The notes under the pieces were generated by a model. The model was not told the DNA's origin. It made no database searches and was given only the letters and a program-made list of their open reading frames with translations. A stretch of DNA of 64,000 nt from Bacteroidales bacterium UBA6428 (GTDB lineage: Bacteria > Bacteroidota > Bacteroidia > Bacteroidales > UBA932), in NCBI GenBank assembly GCA_002437305.1, contig DJOW01000047.1, positions 16,339 through 80,338 on the forward strand. The letters are read 5' to 3'. Position 1 is the first letter of the stretch, and each line of letters opens with the position of its first letter. The translations under genes and the position numbers were made by a program. This document shows, one piece after another, positions 8,713 to 17,652 of the stretch.

Positions 8713-9981
8713 ATGGACAAGATCCTACTCAGGAACATAACTTCAGACGGGCGTCAGGTTGACATCACCATCGCCGACGGGCTGATCCAAAGGATAGCGC
8801 CGCACTCCGAAGAGTACAGGGAGGCCGCCTCCGGCGTTGAGACAGTTGACTGCACCGGCAAGGCCGCTGTTCCGGGATTCATCAACATGCACACCCACGC
8901 CGCGATGTCACTTATGCGCGGCATCGGGGAGGACATGGTGCTGCAGGACTGGCTTGAGCACATCTGGGCGATCGAATCGAAGCTTGACGCCCCGTTCATC
9001 TACTGGGGCACAAAGGCGGCGGCGCTTGAGATGATCAAGACCGGGACGACCACATTCAACGATCACTACTGGTTCTCCCCCACAGCACGGATCGCGGCTT
9101 CGGAGATGAACATCAGAGCTGCGGTGTCATACCTTTTCCTAAACCACAATGATCCGGATGAAGCAGAGAGAGAGAAGGAGCAGTGCATCCAGATGCATGA
9201 GACAGTGCCCGGGTGGAACTCTCGGTCCATCTTCACGATCGGCATCCACTCAATTTATTCAGTCAGCGAGGAACTCATCATTTGGGCTACGGATTACGCG
9301 CGGAGACACAATCTTAAAATCCACATCCACCTGGCCGAGTCCGAACGGGAGGATCTGGACTGCAAGGCTGCCCATGGCGGTCTCTCTCCGGTCGAGTACC
9401 TTGACGCCCTTGGAGTTCTGGGTCCGGATGTCATCGCGGCGCACACGCTTTGGCTGTCCGGGCATGACATAGAGCTTTTGGGTAAGCGCCACGTGAATTG
9501 CGTGCACAACATAAACTCAAACACAAAGCTTGCCTCAGGCTATAAATTCAAGTGGAAGGAACTTACGGAAGCCGGAGCCAACGTCTGCCTGGGAACCGAT
9601 GGCTGCGCGTCCTCCAACAACCTGGACATCCTGGAAGCCATGAAGACAACGGCCTTGTTCCAGAAAGCATGGAGGAAGGATCCCTCGGAACTGCCCCTTC
9701 GGACGCTCATGGACATGGCCACGGTCAACGGGGCAAAAGCATTCGGGCTGAACACCGGCAAGATCGCGGAAGGATACGAGGCCGACATCCAGATTGTCGA
9801 CACAGAAAACACGTTCTTCTTGTCGCCCGGCCCGTTCCTGGCGAACTTCATCTACTCCGCCCACAGCGACTGCGTATCCTCCCTCATCGCAGGAGGAAAA
9901 TTTGTGATGCGCGAGCGGAAAGTCTTCGGTGAGAAGATGATCATCAAGGGAGCCCGCACTGTCTTGAATGAAATAGAATAA
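8713..9981 (+). CDS. Amidohydrolase, probable S-methylthioadenosine/S-adenosylhomocysteine (or adenosine) deaminase
   Basis: A 422-residue metal-dependent hydrolase of the TrzN/SsnA/MtaD group. The metal-binding pattern is complete: HTH in PGFINMHTHAAMSLMRG, H in KIHIHLAESERED, H in AAHTLWLSGHD, and D in CLGTDGCASSNN. The segment EDMVLQDWLEHIWAIESKL is characteristic of MTA/SAH deaminases and related guanine/adenosine deaminases. It deaminates an amino group on a purine nucleoside; which one is uncertain. Purine nucleoside phosphorylase lies 18 bp downstream, so the pair could convert an adenine nucleoside to an inosine form and then cleave it. Cytosolic, no signal peptide. Confidence 0.8.
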   Translation: MDKILLRNITSDGRQVDITIADGLIQRIAPHSEEYREAASGVETVDCTGKAAVPGFINMHTHAAMSLMRGIGEDMVLQDWLEHIWAIESKLDAPFIYWGTKAAALEMIKTGTTTFNDHYWFSPTARIAASEMNIRAAVSYLFLNHNDPDEAEREKEQCIQMHETVPGWNSRSIFTIGIHSIYSVSEELIIWATDYARRHNLKIHIHLAESEREDLDCKAAHGGLSPVEYLDALGVLGPDVIAAHTLWLSGHDIELLGKRHVNCVHNINSNTKLASGYKFKWKELTEAGANVCLGTDGCASSNNLDILEAMKTTALFQKAWRKDPSELPLRTLMDMATVNGAKAFGLNTGKIAEGYEADIQIVDTENTFFLSPGPFLANFIYSAHSDCVSSLIAGGKFVMRERKVFGEKMIIKGARTVLNEIE

Positions 9982-9999
9982 TAACATTACAATAATCAC

Positions 10000-10827
10000 A
10001 TGGATCAAAGAGAAGAAAGAATCTACAAGGCGGCAGAATATCTCAAGCGGCAGCTTGGCTGCCTCAAGCCCGAAGTCGGCATTGTGCTTGGCAGCGGCCT
10101 GGGAAAACTTGCGGACAGCATAGATGATCCGCTGACAATACCTTACAAGACGATTCCCGGTTTTCCGGTCTCGACAGCGATAGGCCATAAGGGCAATTTC
10201 ATCGCAGGCGGCCTGGGAGGAAAAACCGTCATCGCAATGCAGGGGCGAATCCACTATTACGAGGGCTATTCCATGGAGCTGGTGACGTTGCCTGTCCGTG
10301 TGATGAAAGTCATCGGAATCAAATACCTGTTCGTTTCCAACGCCGCAGGAGGGGTCAACTACAACTTTAAGGTGGGGGACCTGATGATCATAAAAGATCA
10401 CATAAATCAGCTGCCTAACCCTTTGATAGGACCGAACATGGATGACTTCGGTCCTCGCTTTCCGGACATGACAAGGCCTTACGATCCCGCATTGATCGCC
10501 AAAGCCGAGGAAATCGCCGGTGAGGCCGGAATAAAACTACACAAGGGGGTCTACTTCGGAGGCACAGGTCCGACATACGAGACTCCGGCGGAATACAAAT
10601 ACATCCGCACGATCGGAGGAGACGCCACCGGAATGTCCACGATCCCGGAGGTCATCGTGGCCAGGCACTCGAACATTCCGGTGTTCGGGGTCTCAGTGAT
10701 CACCAATGAGGCACACGATGACTACGCTCCCGACTATGTAAACGACGGAGACGATGTCGTGAAGGCGGCGGACGCAGCTGCGGACAGGATGTGCACACTG
10801 TTCACCAGGATGATCGAATCTCTTTGA
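10000..10827 (+). CDS. punA: Purine nucleoside phosphorylase (trimeric PNP class)
   Basis: Phosphorolysis of inosine/guanosine-type nucleosides to base and (deoxy)ribose 1-phosphate. Visible motifs are the phosphate-site GSGLGKLAD at residues 28-36, MQGRIHYYEGYS, SNAAGGVN, GGTGPTYETPAE, DATGMSTIPEV and VITNEAHDDYAP. The Asn in VITNEA is the base-specificity residue of 6-oxopurine enzymes; MTA phosphorylases have Asp there. The 275-residue length is normal for the trimeric class. It follows the deaminase gene by 18 bp on the same strand. Confidence 0.93.
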   Translation: MDQREERIYKAAEYLKRQLGCLKPEVGIVLGSGLGKLADSIDDPLTIPYKTIPGFPVSTAIGHKGNFIAGGLGGKTVIAMQGRIHYYEGYSMELVTLPVRVMKVIGIKYLFVSNAAGGVNYNFKVGDLMIIKDHINQLPNPLIGPNMDDFGPRFPDMTRPYDPALIAKAEEIAGEAGIKLHKGVYFGGTGPTYETPAEYKYIRTIGGDATGMSTIPEVIVARHSNIPVFGVSVITNEAHDDYAPDYVNDGDDVVKAADAAADRMCTLFTRMIESL

Positions 10828-10841
10828 ACTGTCAGTAAGTG

Positions 10842-11060
10842 ATGAAATACATCTACATAATCTATTTTGTCCTCGCCGTGTTCGCGGCAGGATTCGGAGC
10901 GGCGCTCTTGGTCAACGGTGTACCGCTCAACTGGAAAATCATCGGCATTATACTGATCGGGGTTTATTTCCTTTACCGGGGAATCGCGACGTGTGTCAAC
11001 CAAAGACGCCGCGAGGAACGTGAGTCAATCGACAATGGTAATGATCCCGCAAACGCTTAG
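10842..11060 (+). CDS. Small two-helix membrane protein of unknown function
   Basis: A 72-residue protein with two predicted transmembrane helices (about residues 4-24, YIIYFVLAVFAAGFGAALLV, and 30-48, KIIGIILIGVYFLYRGI), then a basic and polar tail (NQRRREERES). The start is either the ATG at 10842 or the GTG just before it. It sits 14 bp after punA and 12 bp before nadE and is probably cotranscribed with both. I do not recognise a family. Confidence 0.65.
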   Translation: MKYIYIIYFVLAVFAAGFGAALLVNGVPLNWKIIGIILIGVYFLYRGIATCVNQRRREERESIDNGNDPANA

Positions 11061-11072
11061 ACATTCACGAAC

Positions 11073-13175
11073 ATGGATTTAGGACTATTCAGGGTGGCCG
11101 CCGCCGTGCCAAGGGTGAAGGTGGCGGACATTGGCTGCAACACCCAGGCGATCTGCAACCTGGCAGGCAAGGCTGAAGAGGAAGGAGCCTCACTGGCCGT
11201 CTTTCCGGAACTATCGATAACCGGCTACACATGCCTTGACCTTTTCGGTCAGAACCTTCTGCTGACAAAGTCTGAAGAGGCGGTCGGCAAGATCAGGGAC
11301 TTCACCAGAGGCAAGCACGTCACAGTGGTGGTGGGCGCCCCCGTCCGTTTCAGGGGACGTCTCTACAACTGTGCGGTCGTCATCCGGAACGGGGGGATAA
11401 AAGGCATCGTGCCTAAGATCTATCTTCCGACTTACGCCGAGTTCGATGAGGGAAGATGGTTCGCCTCAGGATCAGATTTCCTCAGGTCGGGCAACACAGC
11501 CACAGGACGCTTTGTGAACGATGGGAAAGATTATTACCGTGACGGTTTCGACTCTGTGATCAACTATTGCGGCCACAGATGCAACATTTCGCCCAATCTG
11601 CTGTTCACAGTCGGAAACGCGACTTTCGGGATTGAGATCTGCGAAGACTTCTGGACGCCTATTCCCCCGTCTTCCTTTCTTGCTCCATCCGGAGCGCAAG
11701 TGATAGTGAACATCTCCGCCTCCAACGAGGTGATGACAAAGCACCAACAGCGCAAAGAATTGATCTCCAATCAGTCAGGTCGTACCGTCTCCGGCTACAT
11801 CTATTGTTCCGCCGGATACGGAGAATCCACCATGGACACAGTCTACGGAGGCTCGTCGATCATCTGCGAGAATGGCCGCGTTCTCTCCGAGAACGAAAGG
11901 TTCCAGCTCCATGACACCATGATATTCGCTGATCTGGACATCGAAAGGCTAAACGTTCTCCGTCAGAAGAAAAACTCTTTCAGGGGAATGACGCCTGACG
12001 GAACCTCCGCATGTGAATATTCAGGACTCTACTCATGCTACGACCTTGGGCCTGCCGCTCCGACAGATTTTGACGGAAAGTTCTTCCGCTACGTCGAGCC
12101 ACACCCGTTCCTCCCCGAGGGCGATCCGGCCGAGATAGCTGACCGGTCCAAGGAGATTCTCCAGATCCAGACCACCGGGCTTATCGCGCGCCTGGAGCAC
12201 ATCAACTGCAGAAAGGCTGTTCTGGGAATATCCGGAGGCCTTGACAGCACGCTCGCCCTGCTGGTAACGGTCATGGCATTCGACAGGCTGGGGATGCCGA
12301 GGGAGAACATCATAGGGATCACCATGCCGGGTCTTGGCACGACACACAGGACCAAATCCAATGCAGTCGATCTGATGGAGGTTCTTGGCGTGACCACACG
12401 CGAGATCTCCGTTGTCGCCGCCGTGGAGCAGCACTTCAGGGACATCGGCCATGATCCCAAGGTTATGGACTCAACTTATGAGAATGCCCAGGCACGGGAA
12501 AGGACACAGATACTGATGGACATCGCCAACCAGGAGAACGGCATTGTGATCGGCACCGGAGATCTTTCCGAGCTGGCTCTCGGCTGGTGCACCTACAATG
12601 GAGACCACATGTCTATGTACGCCGTAAACGCTTCCGTTCCGAAAACATTGATAAAGTACCTGGTACGGTGGGCAGCCACGAATGTCTTCACGGACGCCGC
12701 CACTGAAGGTCGCCGAAGGAGCGCCGCCGAGATTCTTATCGACATTGCTGACACACCGATCAGCCCGGAGCTTACTCCGGCGGACTCAAAGGGCCGGATC
12801 AGGCAGAAGACAGAGGATCTGATCGGTCCTTACGAACTGCATGATTTCTTCATCTACAACTTCATCAGATACGGTTACTCTCCTGCCAAGATCTTCCATC
12901 TGGCTTGCCGTGCGTTCGGTGATGGCGGGAACCGGACCGGCGTCCAGGCCGGAAGAGATGCCGGACATCCGGACGTGACTTTCGACAAGGCTACAATCCT
13001 GAAATGGTTGAAGAAGTTTTACCGGCGATTTTTCAGCCAACAGTTCAAACGCTCCTGCATGCCGGACGGTCCGAAAATCAGCCTGGTCAGCTTCTCGCCA
13101 CGTGGTGACTGGAGAATGCCGTCCGACGCCCAAGTCCAACTGTGGATCTCGGACCTGGACAAGATTGTCGTGTAG
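11073..13175 (+). CDS. nadE: Glutamine-dependent NAD+ synthetase
   Basis: Converts nicotinic acid adenine dinucleotide to NAD+ using glutamine. The N-terminal nitrilase-like glutaminase domain (about 1-300) has the catalytic triad Glu in FPELSITGYTCLD, Lys in VPKIYLPTY and Cys in GIEICEDFW. The C-terminal synthetase domain begins at about residue 370 with the ATP-pyrophosphatase loop GISGGLDSTLALL and contains GTGDLSELALGW. The 700 residues match the long fused form. It ends a run of nucleoside and cofactor genes. Confidence 0.96.
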   Translation: MDLGLFRVAAAVPRVKVADIGCNTQAICNLAGKAEEEGASLAVFPELSITGYTCLDLFGQNLLLTKSEEAVGKIRDFTRGKHVTVVVGAPVRFRGRLYNCAVVIRNGGIKGIVPKIYLPTYAEFDEGRWFASGSDFLRSGNTATGRFVNDGKDYYRDGFDSVINYCGHRCNISPNLLFTVGNATFGIEICEDFWTPIPPSSFLAPSGAQVIVNISASNEVMTKHQQRKELISNQSGRTVSGYIYCSAGYGESTMDTVYGGSSIICENGRVLSENERFQLHDTMIFADLDIERLNVLRQKKNSFRGMTPDGTSACEYSGLYSCYDLGPAAPTDFDGKFFRYVEPHPFLPEGDPAEIADRSKEILQIQTTGLIARLEHINCRKAVLGISGGLDSTLALLVTVMAFDRLGMPRENIIGITMPGLGTTHRTKSNAVDLMEVLGVTTREISVVAAVEQHFRDIGHDPKVMDSTYENAQARERTQILMDIANQENGIVIGTGDLSELALGWCTYNGDHMSMYAVNASVPKTLIKYLVRWAATNVFTDAATEGRRRSAAEILIDIADTPISPELTPADSKGRIRQKTEDLIGPYELHDFFIYNFIRYGYSPAKIFHLACRAFGDGGNRTGVQAGRDAGHPDVTFDKATILKWLKKFYRRFFSQQFKRSCMPDGPKISLVSFSPRGDWRMPSDAQVQLWISDLDKIVV

Positions 13176-13248
13176 GTCACGGCGGTCCGCCGCCGTCCTA
13201 AGGATTGTCCCGGATTTATCCGGAAAGAAACTCAGATGATAAAGGAAA

Positions 13249-13276
13249 GGCCGTGATTGCTTTTGCAATCACGGCC
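13249..13276 (-). terminator. Terminator hairpin downstream of tRNA-Phe
   Basis: Perfect 12-bp inverted repeat GGCCGTGATTGC / GCAATCACGGCC (13249-13260 and 13265-13276) with a TTTT loop. Read on the minus strand it lies just after the tRNA and is followed by TTTCCTTT. It may also help end nadE transcripts on the plus strand, though there is no T run on that side. Confidence 0.7.
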
Positions 13277-13283
13277 TAAGGAG

Positions 13284-13356
13284 TGGTGTCGGGAAGAATC
13301 GAACTGCCGACACATGGATTTTCAGTCCATTGCTCTACCATCTGAGCTACGACACC
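13284..13356 (-). tRNA. tRNA-Phe (GAA)
   Basis: A 73-base cloverleaf on the minus strand. The acceptor stem GGTGTCG pairs with CGACACC, with discriminator A. The D-arm has AGCTCAGATGGTAGAGC, the anticodon stem-loop is TGGACTGAAAATCCA with anticodon GAA, and the T-arm contains GTTCGATTC. The CCA end is not encoded. Confidence 0.96.
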
Positions 13357-13372
13357 GTTCCGTTTGGGATTG

Positions 13373-13380
13373 CAAAGATA
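13373..13380 (-). promoter_or_regulatory. Promoter -7 element TATCTTTG for tRNA-Phe
   Basis: TAnnTTTG match on the minus strand, 16 bases before the mature tRNA 5' end. Confidence 0.65.
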
Positions 13381-13466
13381 GGCATTTTTCTTTGGGTTGC
13401 AAATTTTTTGAGGCTAAAATGTGATTTTTCTTCTATGGGTGGATGTTTTTGGCTAAATTCGCACCC

Positions 13467-15749
13467 ATGTCAGACAGACTTTTCATACAAGTCATCCTTC
13501 CGCTCCGGCTGGAGTGGGAGCCATTCTACTATCTGGACCAGGATCTGAAGGCATCCTTGGGTTCCGCTCCCCTTAAGACGCCCAGGATAGGTGACAGAGT
13601 ACGGGTCAATTTCGCCGGGAAGGAATATTCAGGAGTTGTGAGCGCGGTTGACGCCGGGGAACAAGCAGAGGCGATGGGAATCGTGGACAGGATCAAGCCG
13701 GCCATCGGAATGGCGGAAGGGCTGGAACCTGTTTCCTTGGAGGAGATCTCGCTTTGGAGGCAAATCGCAGAGTACTATCTGTGTACGGTCGGAGAGGTCT
13801 ACAAGGCGGCATATCCGGCACAGAAGATTCTACAAGAGGAGACGGCGTCGCGATTGAGAAACCTGCAGACTGAGAGAGAGGAGAAGACCCGCGCCAAGAT
13901 TGCGGAGAAGATAAGCCGGCTGAAAGAAAGGATTGAAAGGAAGGCCGCGTCAGCCGGCAGGGCGAGAAAGGCCGAGGTGAGGGAAAGGTACTTGGCGGAA
14001 AAGGAGACCTTGGAGAAAGAGCTCAGTCTGCTGGACGTCCAGGCGGACGCTTCGGCGAGACATGAGCCTGTAAGATCAGGACAGAGGATCGTGCTGTCAG
14101 CGGCCCAGAACGCGGCATATTCAAAAATAAAGGAATGCTTCGGGAAAGGCAAGCCGGCGCTTCTGCATGGGGTGACAGGGTCTGGAAAGACGGAAATTTA
14201 CCTGAGGCTGGCACAGGAGGTTCTGGCAAGGGGAAAGAACGTGCTTTACCTTGTCCCGGAGATAGCTCTCAGCAGGCAGCTGGAGGACAGGATCGGCAAG
14301 ACGTTTCCGGAGGAGTTGCTGGTGTTCCACTCCGGAGAGGCCATGACACGCAAAAGGGAAGCGACCTCGATGATAAGGCATGACGCGGACAGTTACTTGG
14401 TCCTGGGAACACGAAGCGCCATATTCCTGCCACACAGGAATCTGGGATTGATCATTGTGGACGAGGAACATGACACTTCCTACAAGCAGGACTCCCCTGC
14501 CCCCAGGTACAACGGCAGAGAGACAGCGATAATGATGGCAAGGATATTCGGAGCCGATGTCATTCTGGGCTCCGCCACGCCTTCTCTTGAGTCCCTCTAC
14601 AATTGCAGCGTCGGACGCTACGGGCTGGTGACCTTGGGCGAAAGGTTCTACAACGCCGAAGACTCTGACATAGAGCTGATAGACACAATCTCGGAGCGGC
14701 GTAAGAACGGGATGATCGGAGATTTCTCCAGAAAGCTCATCGCCCGCATCAACGAATGCCTTGTGAGACATCAGCAAGTCATGATTCTGAGGGAGCGGAG
14801 AGCCTACTCCCCTCTCGTGCAGTGCCAAGAATGCGGTGAGATCCCCAAATGCCGCCGCTGCAATGTCAGTCTCTGCCTGCACAAAAGGGCCGATGGAAGC
14901 GAGAGGCTCGTCTGCCACTACTGCGGCAGGGTGTATGAATATACCGGAAAATGCCCGAAGTGCGGCGGAGAGCTGAAGCCGTTGGGATCCGGAACCCAGA
15001 AGATCGAGGAGGAGGCCGCGGGTCTGTTCCCGGATGCCAGAATAGCAAGGCTGGACAGCGACACGGCACATAGCAGGAGACATGAGACGGAAGTCATCAG
15101 GAAATTCACCAATGGGGAAATAGACATTCTGGTCGGCACGAGGATGATCGCCAAGGGGTTTGATTTCAGCGGGCTGTCCCTTGTCGCTGTACTGCAGGCC
15201 GACTCGATTCTCGGACAGGAGGACTACAGGGCAGACGAAAGGGGGCTCCAGCTTCTTGAGCAGTTCAGGGGACGGTGCGGGAGGCGTGGAGAAAAAGGAC
15301 TGTTCGTCATCCAGACATCTCAGCCAGGACATCCTGTCTATCAAAGCATAGATGGACAATTGGACGAGAACGGCACCATGGCCCGGCTCCTCGGAGAAAG
15401 AAAGATGTTCGGTTATCCGCCATATTCAAGGGTCATCGGGGTCATCATCAAGGATTACAACCAGACAAGGGTGGATCTGCTGGGCCGCGGGCTTGCCGAG
15501 GCGATCCGCGGCGCATTGGGGGTCAAGCCCGGTTTCGCCCCGGGCGTTCTGAACAGGCCTGAAGTCATAGGGCCATATTCACCGGCCATTGACAGGATCT
15601 CAAACCAGAACATCCGTCACATCAGGGTATTGCTGCCGAAAGACAGGTCTCTCGGCAGGAACAAGGAGACTCTTGCGGCGGCGGTCGAGCGCTTCGAGAA
15701 AGAGAAGAAATACTCAGGCCACATCGCTCTTGATGTCGATCCTGTGTGA
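13467..15749 (+). CDS. priA: Primosomal protein N' (replication restart helicase PriA)
   Basis: 3'-5' DNA helicase that reloads the replisome at stalled forks. The N-terminal 3'-DNA-binding domain starts with RLFIQVILPLRLEWEPFYYL. Walker A GVTGSGKT lies at about residues 235-242, the DEEH box at about 330, and the helicase C domain follows. The two zinc-ribbon clusters are complete between about residues 452 and 501 (CQECGEIPKCRRC, CHYCG, CPKCGG). The total of 761 residues is typical. I chose the ATG at 13467 because family similarity begins there. Residues about 125-190 form a charged helical segment rich in Lys/Glu/Arg. Confidence 0.95.
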   Translation: MSDRLFIQVILPLRLEWEPFYYLDQDLKASLGSAPLKTPRIGDRVRVNFAGKEYSGVVSAVDAGEQAEAMGIVDRIKPAIGMAEGLEPVSLEEISLWRQIAEYYLCTVGEVYKAAYPAQKILQEETASRLRNLQTEREEKTRAKIAEKISRLKERIERKAASAGRARKAEVRERYLAEKETLEKELSLLDVQADASARHEPVRSGQRIVLSAAQNAAYSKIKECFGKGKPALLHGVTGSGKTEIYLRLAQEVLARGKNVLYLVPEIALSRQLEDRIGKTFPEELLVFHSGEAMTRKREATSMIRHDADSYLVLGTRSAIFLPHRNLGLIIVDEEHDTSYKQDSPAPRYNGRETAIMMARIFGADVILGSATPSLESLYNCSVGRYGLVTLGERFYNAEDSDIELIDTISERRKNGMIGDFSRKLIARINECLVRHQQVMILRERRAYSPLVQCQECGEIPKCRRCNVSLCLHKRADGSERLVCHYCGRVYEYTGKCPKCGGELKPLGSGTQKIEEEAAGLFPDARIARLDSDTAHSRRHETEVIRKFTNGEIDILVGTRMIAKGFDFSGLSLVAVLQADSILGQEDYRADERGLQLLEQFRGRCGRRGEKGLFVIQTSQPGHPVYQSIDGQLDENGTMARLLGERKMFGYPPYSRVIGVIIKDYNQTRVDLLGRGLAEAIRGALGVKPGFAPGVLNRPEVIGPYSPAIDRISNQNIRHIRVLLPKDRSLGRNKETLAAAVERFEKEKKYSGHIALDVDPV

Positions 15750-15826
15750 TACGTAGGAGACGGCCCGAAGTTCCACATGTTGATAACTTCGGCGCGGCAT
15801 AATTCAGATATTCCAGATTTTTTAAG

Positions 15827-15834
15827 TAACTTTG
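15827..15834 (+). promoter_or_regulatory. Promoter -7 element TAACTTTG upstream of parA
   Basis: TAnnTTTG match 92 bases before the parA start, in the 177-base gap after priA. Confidence 0.6.
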
Positions 15835-15926
15835 AAAGTTGAACGGGAGACGGCGAGAATGCGCGGATCCGGATTCAACCGACAATCCGGCAATTGGTTT
15901 CACCGGATTTCATAAATTCAAAGGAC

Positions 15927-16700
15927 ATGGGAAAAGTCATTGCAATAGCCAATCAGAAAGGCGGGGTGGGCAAGACCACTACAGCCATCAATCTCGCGGC
16001 GTCACTCGCGGTGCTTGAAAAGAAGGTTCTGATCATCGACGCCGACCCTCAGGCCAACACGACCTCCGGTCTGAACTTCTCTCCGGACAACGACCAGAAG
16101 AGGACAATCTACGAGGTGATGATAGGCACAATAGGCATCCAGGACGCCTTGATCCAGACGGAGATCCCGGATCTACAGATGATTCCGTCCCACATCAACC
16201 TCGTCGGGGCTGAGATCGAGATGATCGATGCCGAGGAAAGGGAGACCATCCTGAAAAGGAGGCTCGCTCCGATCCGTGACAACTACGACTACATCATCAT
16301 CGACTGCTCCCCTTCCCTTGGACTGATCACAATCAACGCCCTTTCAGCCTCGGATTCCGTGATGATCCCTGTGCAGCCTGAGTTCTTTGCGCTCGAGGGG
16401 CTCGGAAAGCTGCTCCAGACCATCAGACTGGTTCAAAGCGGAGTTAATCCGTCCCTCACGATCGAAGGCTTCGTTGTCACGATGTTCGACGGCAGGACGA
16501 AAGTCCACTCCCAGGTCGTGAACGAGCTCAAGGAACATTTCCAGGACATGGTTTTCGGCACAGTGATCCAAAGGAGCATCCGCCTGAGCGAGGCTCCGTC
16601 GCACGGCAAGCCGATAATCCTCTACGATGTTGTGAGCAACGGCACCACGAACTACATGAATCTGGCCAAGGAGGTGCTTGAGAAAAACGAAAAAGCGTGA
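15927..16700 (+). CDS. parA: Chromosome partitioning ATPase ParA (Soj)
   Basis: Walker-type ATPase that moves ParB-parS complexes over the nucleoid. The deviant Walker A KGGVGKTTT lies at about residues 11-19. Walker B is DNYDYIIIDCSPSLGL, and the switch region DADPQANTTSG is present. It has 257 residues without an N-terminal DNA-binding domain, so it is the chromosomal Soj type. The ATG at 15927 fits the family; an upstream in-frame ATG would add 11 unrelated residues. parB starts 8 bp after its stop. Confidence 0.96.
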   Translation: MGKVIAIANQKGGVGKTTTAINLAASLAVLEKKVLIIDADPQANTTSGLNFSPDNDQKRTIYEVMIGTIGIQDALIQTEIPDLQMIPSHINLVGAEIEMIDAEERETILKRRLAPIRDNYDYIIIDCSPSLGLITINALSASDSVMIPVQPEFFALEGLGKLLQTIRLVQSGVNPSLTIEGFVVTMFDGRTKVHSQVVNELKEHFQDMVFGTVIQRSIRLSEAPSHGKPIILYDVVSNGTTNYMNLAKEVLEKNEKA

Positions 16701-16707
16701 GTTTAAA

Positions 16708-17643
16708 ATGAGCAACAACAAGCAGGAGAACAGGCTGGGCAAGGGACTCAGCGCCCTTTTGGGGGACATTCAGACGATCGGGCCGGAAAGGAAGCCGGTT
16801 GGTTATGTCAACAAGGAGATCGCAGGCTCCAAGCCGGGGCAGGACTATGGCGACGTGCTGCGGATCCCCGTGGACCTGATCGAGCCGAATCCATACCAGC
16901 CACGAATGGCTTTCGACAACGAGTCCCTTGAGGAACTGACAGACTCGATAAGGACTTTCGGCCTTATCCAGCCGATCTCCGTACGGAAGTTGAAGAACGG
17001 ACGCTACCAGATCATCAGCGGGGAGCGCAGGTTCAAGGCATGCAAGAGAGCGGGAATGGACACCATCCCGGCCTACATCCGTACCGCCGATGATCAGGGA
17101 ATGTTGGAGATGGCAATAGTCGAGAACATCCAGAGGCAGGATCTGGACCCGATAGAAGTCGCGATGAGCTACCAGAGGCTGATGGACGAATGCAATCTGA
17201 CCCAGGAGATGATGGCCCGGAGGGTCGGCAAGAAGCGCGCCTCGGTGGCGAACTTCCTTAGGCTGCTGAAGCTTCCGACCAAAGTCCAGCACGACCTCAA
17301 GACCGGCCTTCTGAGCACTGGCCACGCCAAAGTGCTTCTCGGAGTGGAGGATCAGCATATTCAGGAAATCCTGTGTGATCTGGTGATAAAGGATGAGCTT
17401 TCAGTCCGGCAGCTGGAGGAGAAAGTCCGCAGGCTCGCCAAAGGAGATTCGGCAGAAGCGGCGCCGCAGAGGCAGGATCTCCCGGATGAATATTACAGGA
17501 TTCTGGAGCACATCGGCAAGTTTTTTGATAACAGCATCAGCCTGAAACGCTCCGTCTCAGGGAAAGGGACAATGACCATCAAGTTCAACTCCGATGAGGA
17601 AGTGGGCAGATTCCTCAAGGCCCTTGAGGACTCGAACATCTAA
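16708..17643 (+). CDS. parB: Chromosome partitioning protein ParB (Spo0J)
   Basis: CTPase clamp that loads at parS sites. The N-terminal tail RLGKGLSALLGD is the ParA-contact segment. The ParB/Srx domain follows, with IEPNPYQPR and the nucleotide-binding GERRFKACK at about residues 100-108, then the helix-turn-helix with LTQEMMARRVGKKRASVANFLRLL (quoted in part: MMARRVGKKRASVANFLR). The 311 residues are normal. It lies in an operon with parA. I found no convincing parS site inside the window. Confidence 0.95.
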   Translation: MSNNKQENRLGKGLSALLGDIQTIGPERKPVGYVNKEIAGSKPGQDYGDVLRIPVDLIEPNPYQPRMAFDNESLEELTDSIRTFGLIQPISVRKLKNGRYQIISGERRFKACKRAGMDTIPAYIRTADDQGMLEMAIVENIQRQDLDPIEVAMSYQRLMDECNLTQEMMARRVGKKRASVANFLRLLKLPTKVQHDLKTGLLSTGHAKVLLGVEDQHIQEILCDLVIKDELSVRQLEEKVRRLAKGDSAEAAPQRQDLPDEYYRILEHIGKFFDNSISLKRSVSGKGTMTIKFNSDEEVGRFLKALEDSNI

Positions 17644-17652
17644 AAAAGCACA

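Noticed and set aside
14121..15359. Long minus-strand open frame (412 codons) opposite priA
   Set aside because: It is a shadow: priA is intact with all its motifs on the plus strand, and the antisense protein is rich in Gln/Arg/His/Val with no family features. Similar antisense frames at 9535-10401 (opposite the deaminase and punA) and 59359-60387 (opposite susC) were rejected for the same reason.
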